Below, piece after piece: positions 34,597 to 43,318 of a DNA stretch of 64,000 nt; within the stretch, counting starts at the first letter, position 1, and the number at the start of each line of letters is the position of its first letter. The DNA lies in assembly GCA_964596775.1 (NCBI GenBank), contig CAZQVN010000002.1, positions 186,001 to 250,000 of the forward strand, read 5' to 3'. The stretch is from CAZQVN01 sp964596775 (GTDB lineage Bacteria; Eisenbacteria; RBG-16-71-46; JABDJR01; JAWXBZ01). The position numbers and the translations under genes are program-made. The notes under the pieces are model-generated. The model searched no databases, had not been told where the DNA came from, and was given only the letters and a program-made list of their open reading frames with translations.

Positions 34597-35744
34597 AGGG
34601 GGCAACGCAGGTCATTCTGTTGATCGACGCCCTGGGTTGGGAACTTGCCGAAAGAACCGGCTTCCTTGCCGACCTGCTTCCGTTCAGGCGGCGCCTTCGC
34701 ACGATCCTCGGCTACAGCTCGGCGGCCATACCGAGCGTCCTGACCGGACAGCCCCCGGTGGGGCACGGACGCTGGTTTCTCTACTTCAAGGCGCAGGGAC
34801 CGGGGCAGAGCCCGTTCAAGATGGCTGCGGCGATGTCGTGGCTTCCACCCTCCATCGCCAATCGCTGGGCGGTGCGCCGCAGACTTTCGGATTGGTGGCG
34901 TTCCACGGGCTCTATCGACGGATATTTCGGACTGTACGAAGTTCCGTACTCGGAGTTGAAGGATCTCGACTACGTGGAACGCAAGGACAGCTGGAAACCG
35001 GGAACATTCGCGCACGGGTCGTACGTGGACGACCTGTTGAAGAGAAACATTCCAGCCTTCATCTCGGACTGGAGGATGACCGACGACGAAAAACTCCGGC
35101 TCGCCATTCGATCCGCATCGGAGGACGACCGCAGGGTTTACCTGCTCTATTTGACCGAGATTGATGCTCGCCAGCATGCCCACGGGAGCATGGGTGGTCC
35201 GGTCGACGAGCGACTGAAAACTTACCGTGAAAGCATCGATGCCTTGCTGGCAATTCTCCGGCGTCGTGGTCCGGTTTCGCTCACCGTGTGCTCGGATCAT
35301 GGCATGACGGATATTCACACGGTCCAGGATCCCGGTCCCGTGCTTGGCGAACTCGGCCTGCTGGAGGGGCGGGACTATCGAGTATTCATCGATTCCACCT
35401 TTCTCAGGTTCTGGCCAGCTTCCGTCAGCGCGGCAACCCGGATCCGGGAAGCCTGCAGCCGGATTGCCTGGGGGCGCGTGCTTGAGTCCAGGGAGATCGA
35501 GCGCGAGGGGGTTCTTTTCCCGGACGACCGTTATGGCAGCGTTTTCGTCCTGGCCAACCCCGGTGTGCTGATATGTCCCTCGTACATGGGGAGAACTCCA
35601 CTGAAGGGCATGCATGGTTACACGCCGGACGATTCGGCCTCGGACGCGGTCCTCCTGCGAGGCGTGGACGATGCCGGGCCGCCGCACTCCATCCTGGATC
35701 TCCGCGGCTTGTTCGTGTCGGAACTCGAGGGCCTGGTCGGGTGA
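34593..35744 (+). CDS. Alkaline-phosphatase-superfamily hydrolase (type I phosphodiesterase-like)
   Basis: 383 residues with metal-site motifs in order: LIDALGWE (first Asp), the nucleophile loop SSAAIPSVLTGQPP, the DARQHAHG segment, CSDHGMTD and MHGYTPDD. These fit the nucleotide pyrophosphatase/phosphodiesterase group more than classic PhoA. No signal peptide is seen, so it acts in the cytoplasm. The ATG at 34593 overlaps the previous stop by ATGA. The neighbouring nucleotidyltransferase-like gene suggests paired addition and removal of a phospho-group on the polysaccharide or its precursor; this is inference. Confidence 0.7.
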   Translation: MKGATQVILLIDALGWELAERTGFLADLLPFRRRLRTILGYSSAAIPSVLTGQPPVGHGRWFLYFKAQGPGQSPFKMAAAMSWLPPSIANRWAVRRRLSDWWRSTGSIDGYFGLYEVPYSELKDLDYVERKDSWKPGTFAHGSYVDDLLKRNIPAFISDWRMTDDEKLRLAIRSASEDDRRVYLLYLTEIDARQHAHGSMGGPVDERLKTYRESIDALLAILRRRGPVSLTVCSDHGMTDIHTVQDPGPVLGELGLLEGRDYRVFIDSTFLRFWPASVSAATRIREACSRIAWGRVLESREIEREGVLFPDDRYGSVFVLANPGVLICPSYMGRTPLKGMHGYTPDDSASDAVLLRGVDDAGPPHSILDLRGLFVSELEGLVG

Positions 35745-37303
35745 GTTCCGAGGCGAGGGTCGACAGCCCGCACGACGCAACGGTATCGGCGGTTGGGGGC
35801 GCCATGAGCTGGAGCATCATGGCCCGCCTTCTGCAATTCGGACTTTCCATAGTCAGTTCAATTCTGGTTGTCCGCTTGCTGGGCCCGGACCGATACGGAC
35901 TGCTCACCGTGCTGCGGACTTCGCTGGCATTTGTCGCCGCGATCTGCGGCCTGGGTCTCGGACAGGCCGTTTTGCGTTACTTCCCGGCCGCTCGCGCCAG
36001 GGGTAATCGCCGGCTCGCCTCACAGTTGGTCCGCTGGACTGTCTTCCCCCAGGCCGTTGCCTGGGCTGCAGCGGTGATCCTGGTACTCCTTCTGGGGGGA
36101 GTGATATCGCGAATCGCCTTTCCGGAAGTTTCGCGACTCTTTCTTCTTGGCACCGTTGTCGTCGCGGCGGAACTCGCGTTTCTTGCTGCGACCAATCTGA
36201 CAACGGCCTTCTATGATTCCCGCGGGTTGTCCATGGTGACGCTGGGAGGGGCGGTATCCTACCTGCTTTTCGTATCCCTTGCATTGCTCGGAGGCCTGGA
36301 CGTGGCGGGTGCGATACTGGCCACGGGCGCCAGTCACCTCCTCATGGCCGTCATTCTCGGGTATCGACTCAAGCGCCAGATCGGGGCGATCCCGGTCTGC
36401 GAGCCCGGGACCGACATCTCGGCTCCCTCCGCGCGGGCCGTCTTCCGATATGCGCTGCCCTTCGGGGCGATTGCGATCATGAATCTCATAACCTGGAGGC
36501 AGTCGGAAACCATATTCCTCGCCCACTTTCACACCATGCGCGAGGCAGGGTACTTTGAGCTCGCTTACCGGATACCACAGATGATCCTCGAGTTCGTTCC
36601 CGGCGCTATCTGGCCCCTTCTCATGGCGGGATTTTCGGAGATCTATAGCCGCGACAGTGAGAAGTTGAATCGCGCCATTTCCACGTATTACAAGATCCTG
36701 TTTCTTCTGGTTTCTCCGATTTCACTTCTTGGGGTGTCGCTGGGGGATAGAGCCCTTGTCCTGCTCTACTCCGACCAGATGAGTCCTGCCGGCCCATACT
36801 GTCAGGCATTCTTCATGATCTTTTCCATTTCCTTCCTTTCGACTCCACTGAGCATGGCTTTCTATGTCCTGGAGAAACCGATGTACAGTTTCGGGATCTA
36901 CCTGGTGAATTCCATCCTGATCATCGGACTCGATTTCCTGCTGATTCCGCCCCTGGGTCTCCTTGGGGCCCTCATACCCATGGCGGTGATCCTTTCGGCA
37001 TCGCCGTTCATCAACTATTATCTGCTCCGGCGTTGCGGAATCCGGCCGGATATCCCCTGGAAATTCCTGTTCCGGGTTTACCTGGCTGCCTTGCCGTGCG
37101 CACTTCTGTACCCGGCTCGGCCGTTTCTTCATGGTACATTGGCCGTTATTCTCGCGGTCGTCGCGGCTCTTGCGCTGTACCTGCTGGGTCTGCGTTTGTT
37201 CAGGGTTCTTGGGAGGGAAGAAGGGTTGCTGCTCCGGCGCGCAGGTGTTCCATTCGCTGCTGCAATTTCCGCGTTTCTGAACATCAGGGAATCCGAGTCA
37301 TGA
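35741..37303 (+). CDS. wzx: Polysaccharide flippase (Wzx/MATE-like)
   Basis: Inner-membrane transporter expected to flip undecaprenyl-linked repeat units. 520 residues with about 12-14 hydrophobic segments; the Wzx-like N terminus SIMARLLQFGLSIVSSILVV and VVRLLGPDRYGLLTVLRT is clear. Start GTG 35741 overlaps the preceding stop by GTGA; the longer frame from 35573 lies inside the phosphatase gene. The next gene begins at ATGA 37300. Confidence 0.85.
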   Translation: MSSEARVDSPHDATVSAVGGAMSWSIMARLLQFGLSIVSSILVVRLLGPDRYGLLTVLRTSLAFVAAICGLGLGQAVLRYFPAARARGNRRLASQLVRWTVFPQAVAWAAAVILVLLLGGVISRIAFPEVSRLFLLGTVVVAAELAFLAATNLTTAFYDSRGLSMVTLGGAVSYLLFVSLALLGGLDVAGAILATGASHLLMAVILGYRLKRQIGAIPVCEPGTDISAPSARAVFRYALPFGAIAIMNLITWRQSETIFLAHFHTMREAGYFELAYRIPQMILEFVPGAIWPLLMAGFSEIYSRDSEKLNRAISTYYKILFLLVSPISLLGVSLGDRALVLLYSDQMSPAGPYCQAFFMIFSISFLSTPLSMAFYVLEKPMYSFGIYLVNSILIIGLDFLLIPPLGLLGALIPMAVILSASPFINYYLLRRCGIRPDIPWKFLFRVYLAALPCALLYPARPFLHGTLAVILAVVAALALYLLGLRLFRVLGREEGLLLRRAGVPFAAAISAFLNIRESES

Positions 37304-38283
37304 CCCGAAGGCTGCAGGTTCTGTTCAGTTTTCTGGTCAGCGGTGTGTGCCTCTATCTGGCGTTCAAGAACGTGGACTGGTCGGAAACCTGGTTGGCGCT
37401 GAAGGCCGCCAACTATCTCTATATTCTCGGTACGGTTGCCGTGACGATCGGAAGCATCTGGATCCGCGCGTATCGGTGGAAATTCATGCTCGACCCTGTC
37501 AAGAAGATACCGGCGTCCGGCTTGTTCTCCTCGACGATGATCGGGTTCATGGCGAACAACGTGCTCCCGGCCCGGCTGGGAGAGTTCGTGCGTGCGTATG
37601 CCGTGGGGCGTCAGTTCCAGCTTTCGAAAAGCGCCGCGTTCGCAACAATCGTGATTGAACGCGCTTTCGATCTGGTGACGCTCGTGCTGTGTCTCGGGGT
37701 CGTTCTTTTGCTCGTTCAATTGAACCCCAAGATTCAGTTCATGGGGGCGTTTGCGATCGTGGTCTGCATTCTCATGTTCGGTGTCCTGGTCTTTTTCCGT
37801 CAGCGCCGCGACGTGGTGTCGAGAATTGCCGATGGTCTCATGAAACGTCTGCCGGAAGGCGCGCGAGGGCGGGGCAGCAAGTTCGTCCACTCCTTCATTG
37901 ACGGCCTGGAAGTGCTGGCGCGCGGCCAGCATCTTCTGGCGATCCTGGTCCTTTCACTCGTAATGTGGGCTTCGGTGGCCCTCAGCATGGAACTGACGAT
38001 CCGGGCGTTTTCGCTCGAGGTTCCGTATTATGCGAGCCTGGTCCTGCTTGTCGTCGTCTCCCTGGGATTGATGATTCCGTCCGGGCCCGGCTTCGCCGGC
38101 ACATTTGAGGCCGCGACAATCTGGGCCCTGATGCGATTCGATGGCGTGACGAACGACCAGGCTGCATCGTATGCGATCATGTTTCATGCGACCCAGTTTT
38201 TCCCGATCACGGCCCTCGGCCTCTACTATCTCTGGCGGTCAAAACTCTCGCTGAATGCCGCGTCACAGTCCGAGGCCCCTTGA
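37300..38283 (+). CDS. UPF0104/LPG_synthase_TM-type membrane protein
   Basis: 327 residues with about 7-8 membrane helices and family motifs FMANNVLPARLGEFVRAY and IPSGPGFAGTFEA. Relatives include flippase-like or glycolipid-synthase-linked proteins (AglD, MprF N domain). Its role here is probably linked to lipid-linked sugar handling, but the substrate is unknown. Translationally coupled by ATGA to the wzx-like gene. A second member of the same family is at 44753. Confidence 0.75.
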   Translation: MTRRLQVLFSFLVSGVCLYLAFKNVDWSETWLALKAANYLYILGTVAVTIGSIWIRAYRWKFMLDPVKKIPASGLFSSTMIGFMANNVLPARLGEFVRAYAVGRQFQLSKSAAFATIVIERAFDLVTLVLCLGVVLLLVQLNPKIQFMGAFAIVVCILMFGVLVFFRQRRDVVSRIADGLMKRLPEGARGRGSKFVHSFIDGLEVLARGQHLLAILVLSLVMWASVALSMELTIRAFSLEVPYYASLVLLVVVSLGLMIPSGPGFAGTFEAATIWALMRFDGVTNDQAASYAIMFHATQFFPITALGLYYLWRSKLSLNAASQSEAP

Positions 38284-38305
38284 TTTTCCCCGGGACAAGG
38301 CGGTG

Positions 38306-40825
38306 ATGGATCGCCCGGCAAGAACACTTCCATTGTCGTTGCTGACGTTGGCGTTGCTCTTGCTCGGCGCGATCCTTCCGTTTCCGGATCGATTGAGGGT
38401 CGCTTCGGCCATCGCCCTGATAGTGCTGGGTTTCCCGATTGCGATCCTCGGTGTTCGTCCTCCCTCGTTGTCGAACGATGCCCGCGGTGCCGGAAGAGCG
38501 ATCGGGTTCGGACTCCTTGTTGGAATGGTTCCCGCCGCCCTGCTGACATGTCTTGGGTTGTTTGGTGTCTCGCTTTCGGCATTGATGACCGTCTACCTGG
38601 CTGCGCTCGGCATGACTCTCCTCGTCGGCGCCGGGCGGCCCGGAACACCGGCGATTCCGGCAGGCACTCCTGTTCAGCTCAGGGCCGTTATGTGGCTACT
38701 TCCGCTTCTGGTGGTGGCGACCCTGCTGGCTTCCTTCCATGGAACGCCCCTCGGAGCCACCGATGATTCGTTCGATCACCTGGCGAGTCTTCGTCACGTC
38801 ATCGTCTCGGGCCGCGTCGAGTTTCCGGGTGCGTTTTACGGCCTCAATGACGTGTCCGGTTCGGATCCACGGAAGGGCATCATTCTGACTGTCCTGGCGC
38901 TGGCCGGGCATCTGACCGGCATCGAGGCGGCAACGGTATGGCGCTGGTCGGCGATCGTCCTGACTCCGGTGATGCTGCTGTGCATCGCTTCTCTGAGCCT
39001 CGTCGTGTTTGGTCGCGCCTATGCCGGTGTCGCCGGTGCTTTCGCCCTGCTGATGGCCTGGGGAGATCCACTGTGGCTGCTTCGCGGCGCCTATGGAGGA
39101 CACTGGGGGCTGGCCATGTCGTGGGCGGCCATGGCCGTGCTGCTCGCCGGTGGGGGGCTCCTGCACGGGTTCATTGCCGGTTCGGTTGCCGCCGCCGTTC
39201 ACGCATACAGCCCTGCGCAGGCCATGGTGCCGCTCGTGTGCCTTCTGGCAGTCCCGGCCTTCCGAAAGGATCTTCGCATTGCCGGTCTGGCTGGATTCAT
39301 TCTCGGAGCAATTCCGGGAGAAATTGTCCGGATCGTCCTCGGGGGAGGAGGCAATCCGCTCCATGAGCAGGCCATGGGGTGGCTGATGCTTCCAGTCGGG
39401 CCTGTCGCGTCTCCACTGCAGATTCTGGCCTGGTACGGCTACATTGGCGTAGCGGCGGGAGGATGTGTGCTGGCTCTCTCGCTGAGGCCTGATGATCGGG
39501 CGGGCCGTTTCCTCCGGATTTCCTTTCTGTCGCCGCTCCTGCTCCTCCTGAACCCGTTCCTTTTTGAGCGAACGGCCAGTGTACTGGGGTCCGTGGCCAA
39601 CAAGGTGGCCCTGGTCTGGATCCATCCGCTTGCTCTGGTCTGGATCGCGGGTGAGTGCGTATCCAGGCGGGGAGCACAACGTGCCGTCGCGCTGATCGGG
39701 GCGGGTCTGCTCGCTGCTCTGCTTGCCATGACCATTCCAGGCCGCATCGCGGCATGGAGGGCGGGGGATGAACTTTCGCCGTCATTGACACGGGCGATGA
39801 CGATTGTGCGCGATGGAACGCCGGTTCAAGCCGTTGTGGCCTCTGATCCCATGACGAGCTACGCGATCCCCGCCTTGACAGGTCGCCGGGCGATCGTTTC
39901 GCTCCATCAACATGCGCCTCCCGGGGATACTCGGGCGCTGGAACGGCTGGCCATCGCAGCCGCCTTGTACTCCGAGTGCGTACCCGTCGACGAGGCATTG
40001 CTCCGGGTCCGGAAAGAGGGAGCAACCTACCTTCTGTCGACCGGTCCTGGCGAGCGTCGGCTGGACCAGTTCGGAAATCACGTTGACCCGAGAAACCACG
40101 CTCCGCTCCACGCCCGTTTCACGTCCCGGCCGGACCTCCTCGAGCCCGTGGCGGAAAGCGGAGGGTCGATCCTGTTTCGGATCCTCCCGGATCGGTCGGG
40201 TAGCGACGCGGCGGCTCCGATCAACATGGATTCTTCGTTCACGAGAACGGCGGCGGAAGCGGCACATGACACCACCGTGGACAGTGGAACGGCGGCAGAC
40301 AGCACAGGACGCAGGGGCGGGGAAGGCGCGCCCGGCCGCCATATGGTCACGGACGGAATGATTACTCTGGCGATCACCGGAAGCCTGCCGTCCGACTGTG
40401 AACGAGGGCAGAGACTGGTCCTTCCGGTGGCCTGGAGACGGGAAAGGCCCATGGATAGTTATGTCGAGTACTTCGGCCATCTTCGATTCGAGAATGAGGC
40501 GCATCTCCCGAAAGAAGGTCCGCTCCGCGGTTTCCATAAGCCGTTGAGGAGATTGGTCTTGGAACCGATGTCCGGGGGCAGTCATCGATGGAGAACCGTC
40601 GAAATGCCCTTCCGGGGGCTCTGTCCGCCGGCGGAGTGGCCGCCTGGAGTTTGGCTGTCCGACTCCATGGACGTTGTAGTCCCGCCTCAACTGCTGCCTG
40701 GTCGGTATCGGGTCAGGATGAGCGTGGAGGAGGGAACACTCTATCCGAGACTGACCCCTGCCGATCTACTGAGTGATGAGGACCGATTTTCCGGACCCGT
40801 CATTGGGAGTATCCTTATCCGGTGA
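38306..40825 (+). CDS. Large multi-spanning membrane protein, GT-C-like
   Basis: 839 residues: about a dozen hydrophobic segments in the first 500 residues, then a soluble domain of about 330 residues. The loop after the first helices contains GATDDSFDHLASLRHV, a DD-xx-DH pattern like the catalytic loop of GT-C glycosyltransferases that use polyprenyl-phosphate sugars. The C-terminal domain (ITLAITGSLPSDCERGQRL...GRYRVRMSVEEG) looks beta-rich, perhaps periplasmic. No closer family is recognised. ATG 38306 is chosen after GGACAAGG; an ATG at 38255 overlaps the previous gene by 29 bp. Confidence 0.5.
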   Translation: MDRPARTLPLSLLTLALLLLGAILPFPDRLRVASAIALIVLGFPIAILGVRPPSLSNDARGAGRAIGFGLLVGMVPAALLTCLGLFGVSLSALMTVYLAALGMTLLVGAGRPGTPAIPAGTPVQLRAVMWLLPLLVVATLLASFHGTPLGATDDSFDHLASLRHVIVSGRVEFPGAFYGLNDVSGSDPRKGIILTVLALAGHLTGIEAATVWRWSAIVLTPVMLLCIASLSLVVFGRAYAGVAGAFALLMAWGDPLWLLRGAYGGHWGLAMSWAAMAVLLAGGGLLHGFIAGSVAAAVHAYSPAQAMVPLVCLLAVPAFRKDLRIAGLAGFILGAIPGEIVRIVLGGGGNPLHEQAMGWLMLPVGPVASPLQILAWYGYIGVAAGGCVLALSLRPDDRAGRFLRISFLSPLLLLLNPFLFERTASVLGSVANKVALVWIHPLALVWIAGECVSRRGAQRAVALIGAGLLAALLAMTIPGRIAAWRAGDELSPSLTRAMTIVRDGTPVQAVVASDPMTSYAIPALTGRRAIVSLHQHAPPGDTRALERLAIAAALYSECVPVDEALLRVRKEGATYLLSTGPGERRLDQFGNHVDPRNHAPLHARFTSRPDLLEPVAESGGSILFRILPDRSGSDAAAPINMDSSFTRTAAEAAHDTTVDSGTAADSTGRRGGEGAPGRHMVTDGMITLAITGSLPSDCERGQRLVLPVAWRRERPMDSYVEYFGHLRFENEAHLPKEGPLRGFHKPLRRLVLEPMSGGSHRWRTVEMPFRGLCPPAEWPPGVWLSDSMDVVVPPQLLPGRYRVRMSVEEGTLYPRLTPADLLSDEDRFSGPVIGSILIR

Positions 40826-42342
40826 ATACCGTTACACCACAGGCTCGGGATCGATCCAGATCCGAACGCTGGTCCGAAATAAAGGCCGTCTGGCTTCCTC
40901 GTGCCATCAACCTGGCCATTGCCGTGATTGTCGGCTGGATGCTCGGAAAGATGATCTACAGCCCGAGCCCCCGGATCATCAAGGCACTTGTCGGCTCCTC
41001 CATCATCTACGCGGCATGGCGGTTCCCGATCCACGTCAGTACTGCGGCCTTCCTTGTCTTGTTTCCGTTCCCGTTCAGCATTACCTACGGCTCGAGCAAC
41101 ACGCTCTTCGTTTTCCTGATTACCGCGATGTGGCTCGCCCGGATGGTGCTTCGAACCGCGCAGCCCGCCGGCAAGACCCTGCTCGACGTTCCAGTTCTGT
41201 TCCTGGTCGGTGCCTACCTTCTTTCATTCAACAACGTCGAAAGCGCTTTCGCACTGGGACAGGGACTCATCAACTTCAGCACGATCGTGGCCAGCATCTT
41301 TGTCTGCTACCTCATCATTCATTCGATCAGGACAGAGGCTACACTGCGTCACATGGTTCGAATGATCACGATCATGGCCCTGCTGTGTTTCGGGGTCGCC
41401 ATCTACGAGCTGGTGTTTCCGGGTCAGCCGATGATCAGGGGATGGATCCTGAGCACCACTTACTATGATCCGGAAGCCATCGTGCGCGGCCTGCGTGTCG
41501 GCGGGCCCTTTCGCGACTTTGAACTGTTCGCGGAGTTCTGCGCGATGCTTTTCCCGCTCATGATCTTCCAGGCCATGCGGGCTGAGGGGTTGCGAAACCG
41601 GGTGATGTGGATGGGGATCGTACTTCTCAACTTCTTTGTACTCATGGCCACGGTGACGCGCGGTGCGACGATATCGATGCTCGTCGGGATGGTCTATCTT
41701 CTCTACCGCCTCAGGAAGGCGATGACCCTCAGGGACTTCATTCTGACAGTCGGCCTGTCCGTCTCGATCTGGTCAGGGATCGAGTTTTACCTGTCCAACT
41801 ACACGGTCTCAGGATCGGTCATGGATCGACTCCTGAATACCAAGATAGTGGGAGGGCTTCCTGACTCCCGAACCTTCTGGCCGCAGATTCTGGAGCGCTG
41901 CCGGGAGCATATCTGGATCGGTCACGGGCCTTACTACGAGTTCGGGGAGTACGGTCGGGAAAAGCTCCGGAAGTTCTTCTGGCCGCACAACGGGTATCTG
42001 TACTACCTTCACACCGTCGGTCTTCTGGGCACATCCGCCTTCGTCTACATTCTCGGCAGGCTCTGGTGGACCACCGGCCGACTGTCCCATGCATCCCTCA
42101 GGGGAGAGTACGCTGGGTCGCTTCTTCTCGTCTGGCACATCATCATTACGATTTTCGCCATAGATCAAATGAAAATCGAGTACTTGAGGAATCAGGACTA
42201 CCAGTTCTGGCCGTGGATCGTGTTCGGACTGACGGTGGCCACCATTAACGTCGTTCGAAATCAGCAACGAGGGGCTGGGGGAAACCCCGAAACTGCCGAA
42301 AACCAGCCAGGAGCCAGTGTTCGATCAGGCCCGGGAGGATGA
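40822..42342 (+). CDS. wzy: O-antigen ligase/polymerase-like protein (Wzy/WaaL family)
   Basis: 506 residues with about 10-12 membrane helices and the Wzy_C/WaaL-type periplasmic loop ending in WPHNGYLYYLHTVG, which carries the conserved His-Asn. In this locus, with wza, wzz and wzx, polymerisation of repeat units is more likely than ligation. The C-terminal tail is hydrophilic and Gly-rich. Start GTG 40822 overlaps the preceding stop by GTGA. Confidence 0.82.
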   Translation: MNTVTPQARDRSRSERWSEIKAVWLPRAINLAIAVIVGWMLGKMIYSPSPRIIKALVGSSIIYAAWRFPIHVSTAAFLVLFPFPFSITYGSSNTLFVFLITAMWLARMVLRTAQPAGKTLLDVPVLFLVGAYLLSFNNVESAFALGQGLINFSTIVASIFVCYLIIHSIRTEATLRHMVRMITIMALLCFGVAIYELVFPGQPMIRGWILSTTYYDPEAIVRGLRVGGPFRDFELFAEFCAMLFPLMIFQAMRAEGLRNRVMWMGIVLLNFFVLMATVTRGATISMLVGMVYLLYRLRKAMTLRDFILTVGLSVSIWSGIEFYLSNYTVSGSVMDRLLNTKIVGGLPDSRTFWPQILERCREHIWIGHGPYYEFGEYGREKLRKFFWPHNGYLYYLHTVGLLGTSAFVYILGRLWWTTGRLSHASLRGEYAGSLLLVWHIIITIFAIDQMKIEYLRNQDYQFWPWIVFGLTVATINVVRNQQRGAGGNPETAENQPGASVRSGPGG

Positions 42343-42457
42343 GTACGTCCTGCCTGGTCAAGGAAGGGTCCATGCGGGGCCTTCTTGTCAGCCCAAAAGT
42401 GAGGAGTCGCGGATCACGATGGCTACATCGTTAATGTATAACAAGTTAGGAGATTCC

Positions 42458-43318
42458 GTGTCGAAGGTTTTGCCATCGATCACACTGCTCATACCCGCCT
42501 ACAACGAAGAAAACGGGATCGGACCGGTTCTCGAGCAGGTCAAGAGCATCGGCCTTCCCGGGGAAATCATCGTGGTGGATGACGGGTCCACGGACCGGAC
42601 CTTCGAGGTAGCCCAGGCAAGCGGGGTTCGGGTTGTCCGCCATGACGTCAATCGGGGATATGGTCAATCCCTGAAGACGGGCATCCTGGCGTCCAACTAT
42701 GACATCATCGTAATTACCGATGCGGACGGCACTTACCCGAACGAAGAGATCAAAAACATCTTGAGCCATATGGAAAGTCATGATATGGTTGTAGGCGCTC
42801 GCATCGGGGCGAACGTGAACATCCCCCTGATACGAAAGCCGGCAAAAAAGATGCTGAACATGCTGGCCAACTATCTGGCCGGGGTCACGATACCCGACCT
42901 GAATTCGGGCTTGAGGGCTTTTCGAAAGAACATCGCACGCGAGTTTTTTCCGATACTGCCATCGGGATTTTCTTTCACCACGACGATTACGCTGGCCATG
43001 TTGTCCAACGGATATCGCGTGAAGTATCTGCCGATCAACTACCACCAACGTGAGGGAAAGTCGAAGATTCATCCGATCCGCGACACCCTGGGGTTCACAG
43101 CCTTGATCATCCGGACCACGCTCTACTTCAATCCACTCAAAGTGTTCATGCCGATGAGCGGCATGATAGCTCTGGCTGCGGTAGCGCTCCTCGTATACAG
43201 CAAATTCGTGATCGGCCGCGTGATGGACATCTCTGTAATCGTGCTTCTTTCCGCAGCCCTGCAGGTTGCGGTTATTGGCCTGCTCGCCGACCTAATCGAT
43301 AAAAGGGGGCATCAATGA
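42458..43318 (+). CDS. Family 2 glycosyltransferase with C-terminal membrane segments (dolichyl-phosphate-sugar-synthase-like)
   Basis: 286 residues from GTG 42458. GT2 motifs: ITLLIPAYNEENGIG, IIVVDDGSTDRT, ITDADGTYP (DXD), then DLNSGLRAFRK and NYHQREGKSKIHP, as in polyprenyl-phosphate mannosyl/glucosyl synthases; two hydrophobic helices end the protein. The GTG is preferred because TTAGGAG ends 5 nt upstream; an alternative ATG is at 42419. The preceding about 115 bp between wzy and this start are noticeably AT-richer. The stop overlaps the radical SAM gene by ATGA. Confidence 0.82.
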   Translation: MSKVLPSITLLIPAYNEENGIGPVLEQVKSIGLPGEIIVVDDGSTDRTFEVAQASGVRVVRHDVNRGYGQSLKTGILASNYDIIVITDADGTYPNEEIKNILSHMESHDMVVGARIGANVNIPLIRKPAKKMLNMLANYLAGVTIPDLNSGLRAFRKNIAREFFPILPSGFSFTTTITLAMLSNGYRVKYLPINYHQREGKSKIHPIRDTLGFTALIIRTTLYFNPLKVFMPMSGMIALAAVALLVYSKFVIGRVMDISVIVLLSAALQVAVIGLLADLIDKRGHQ

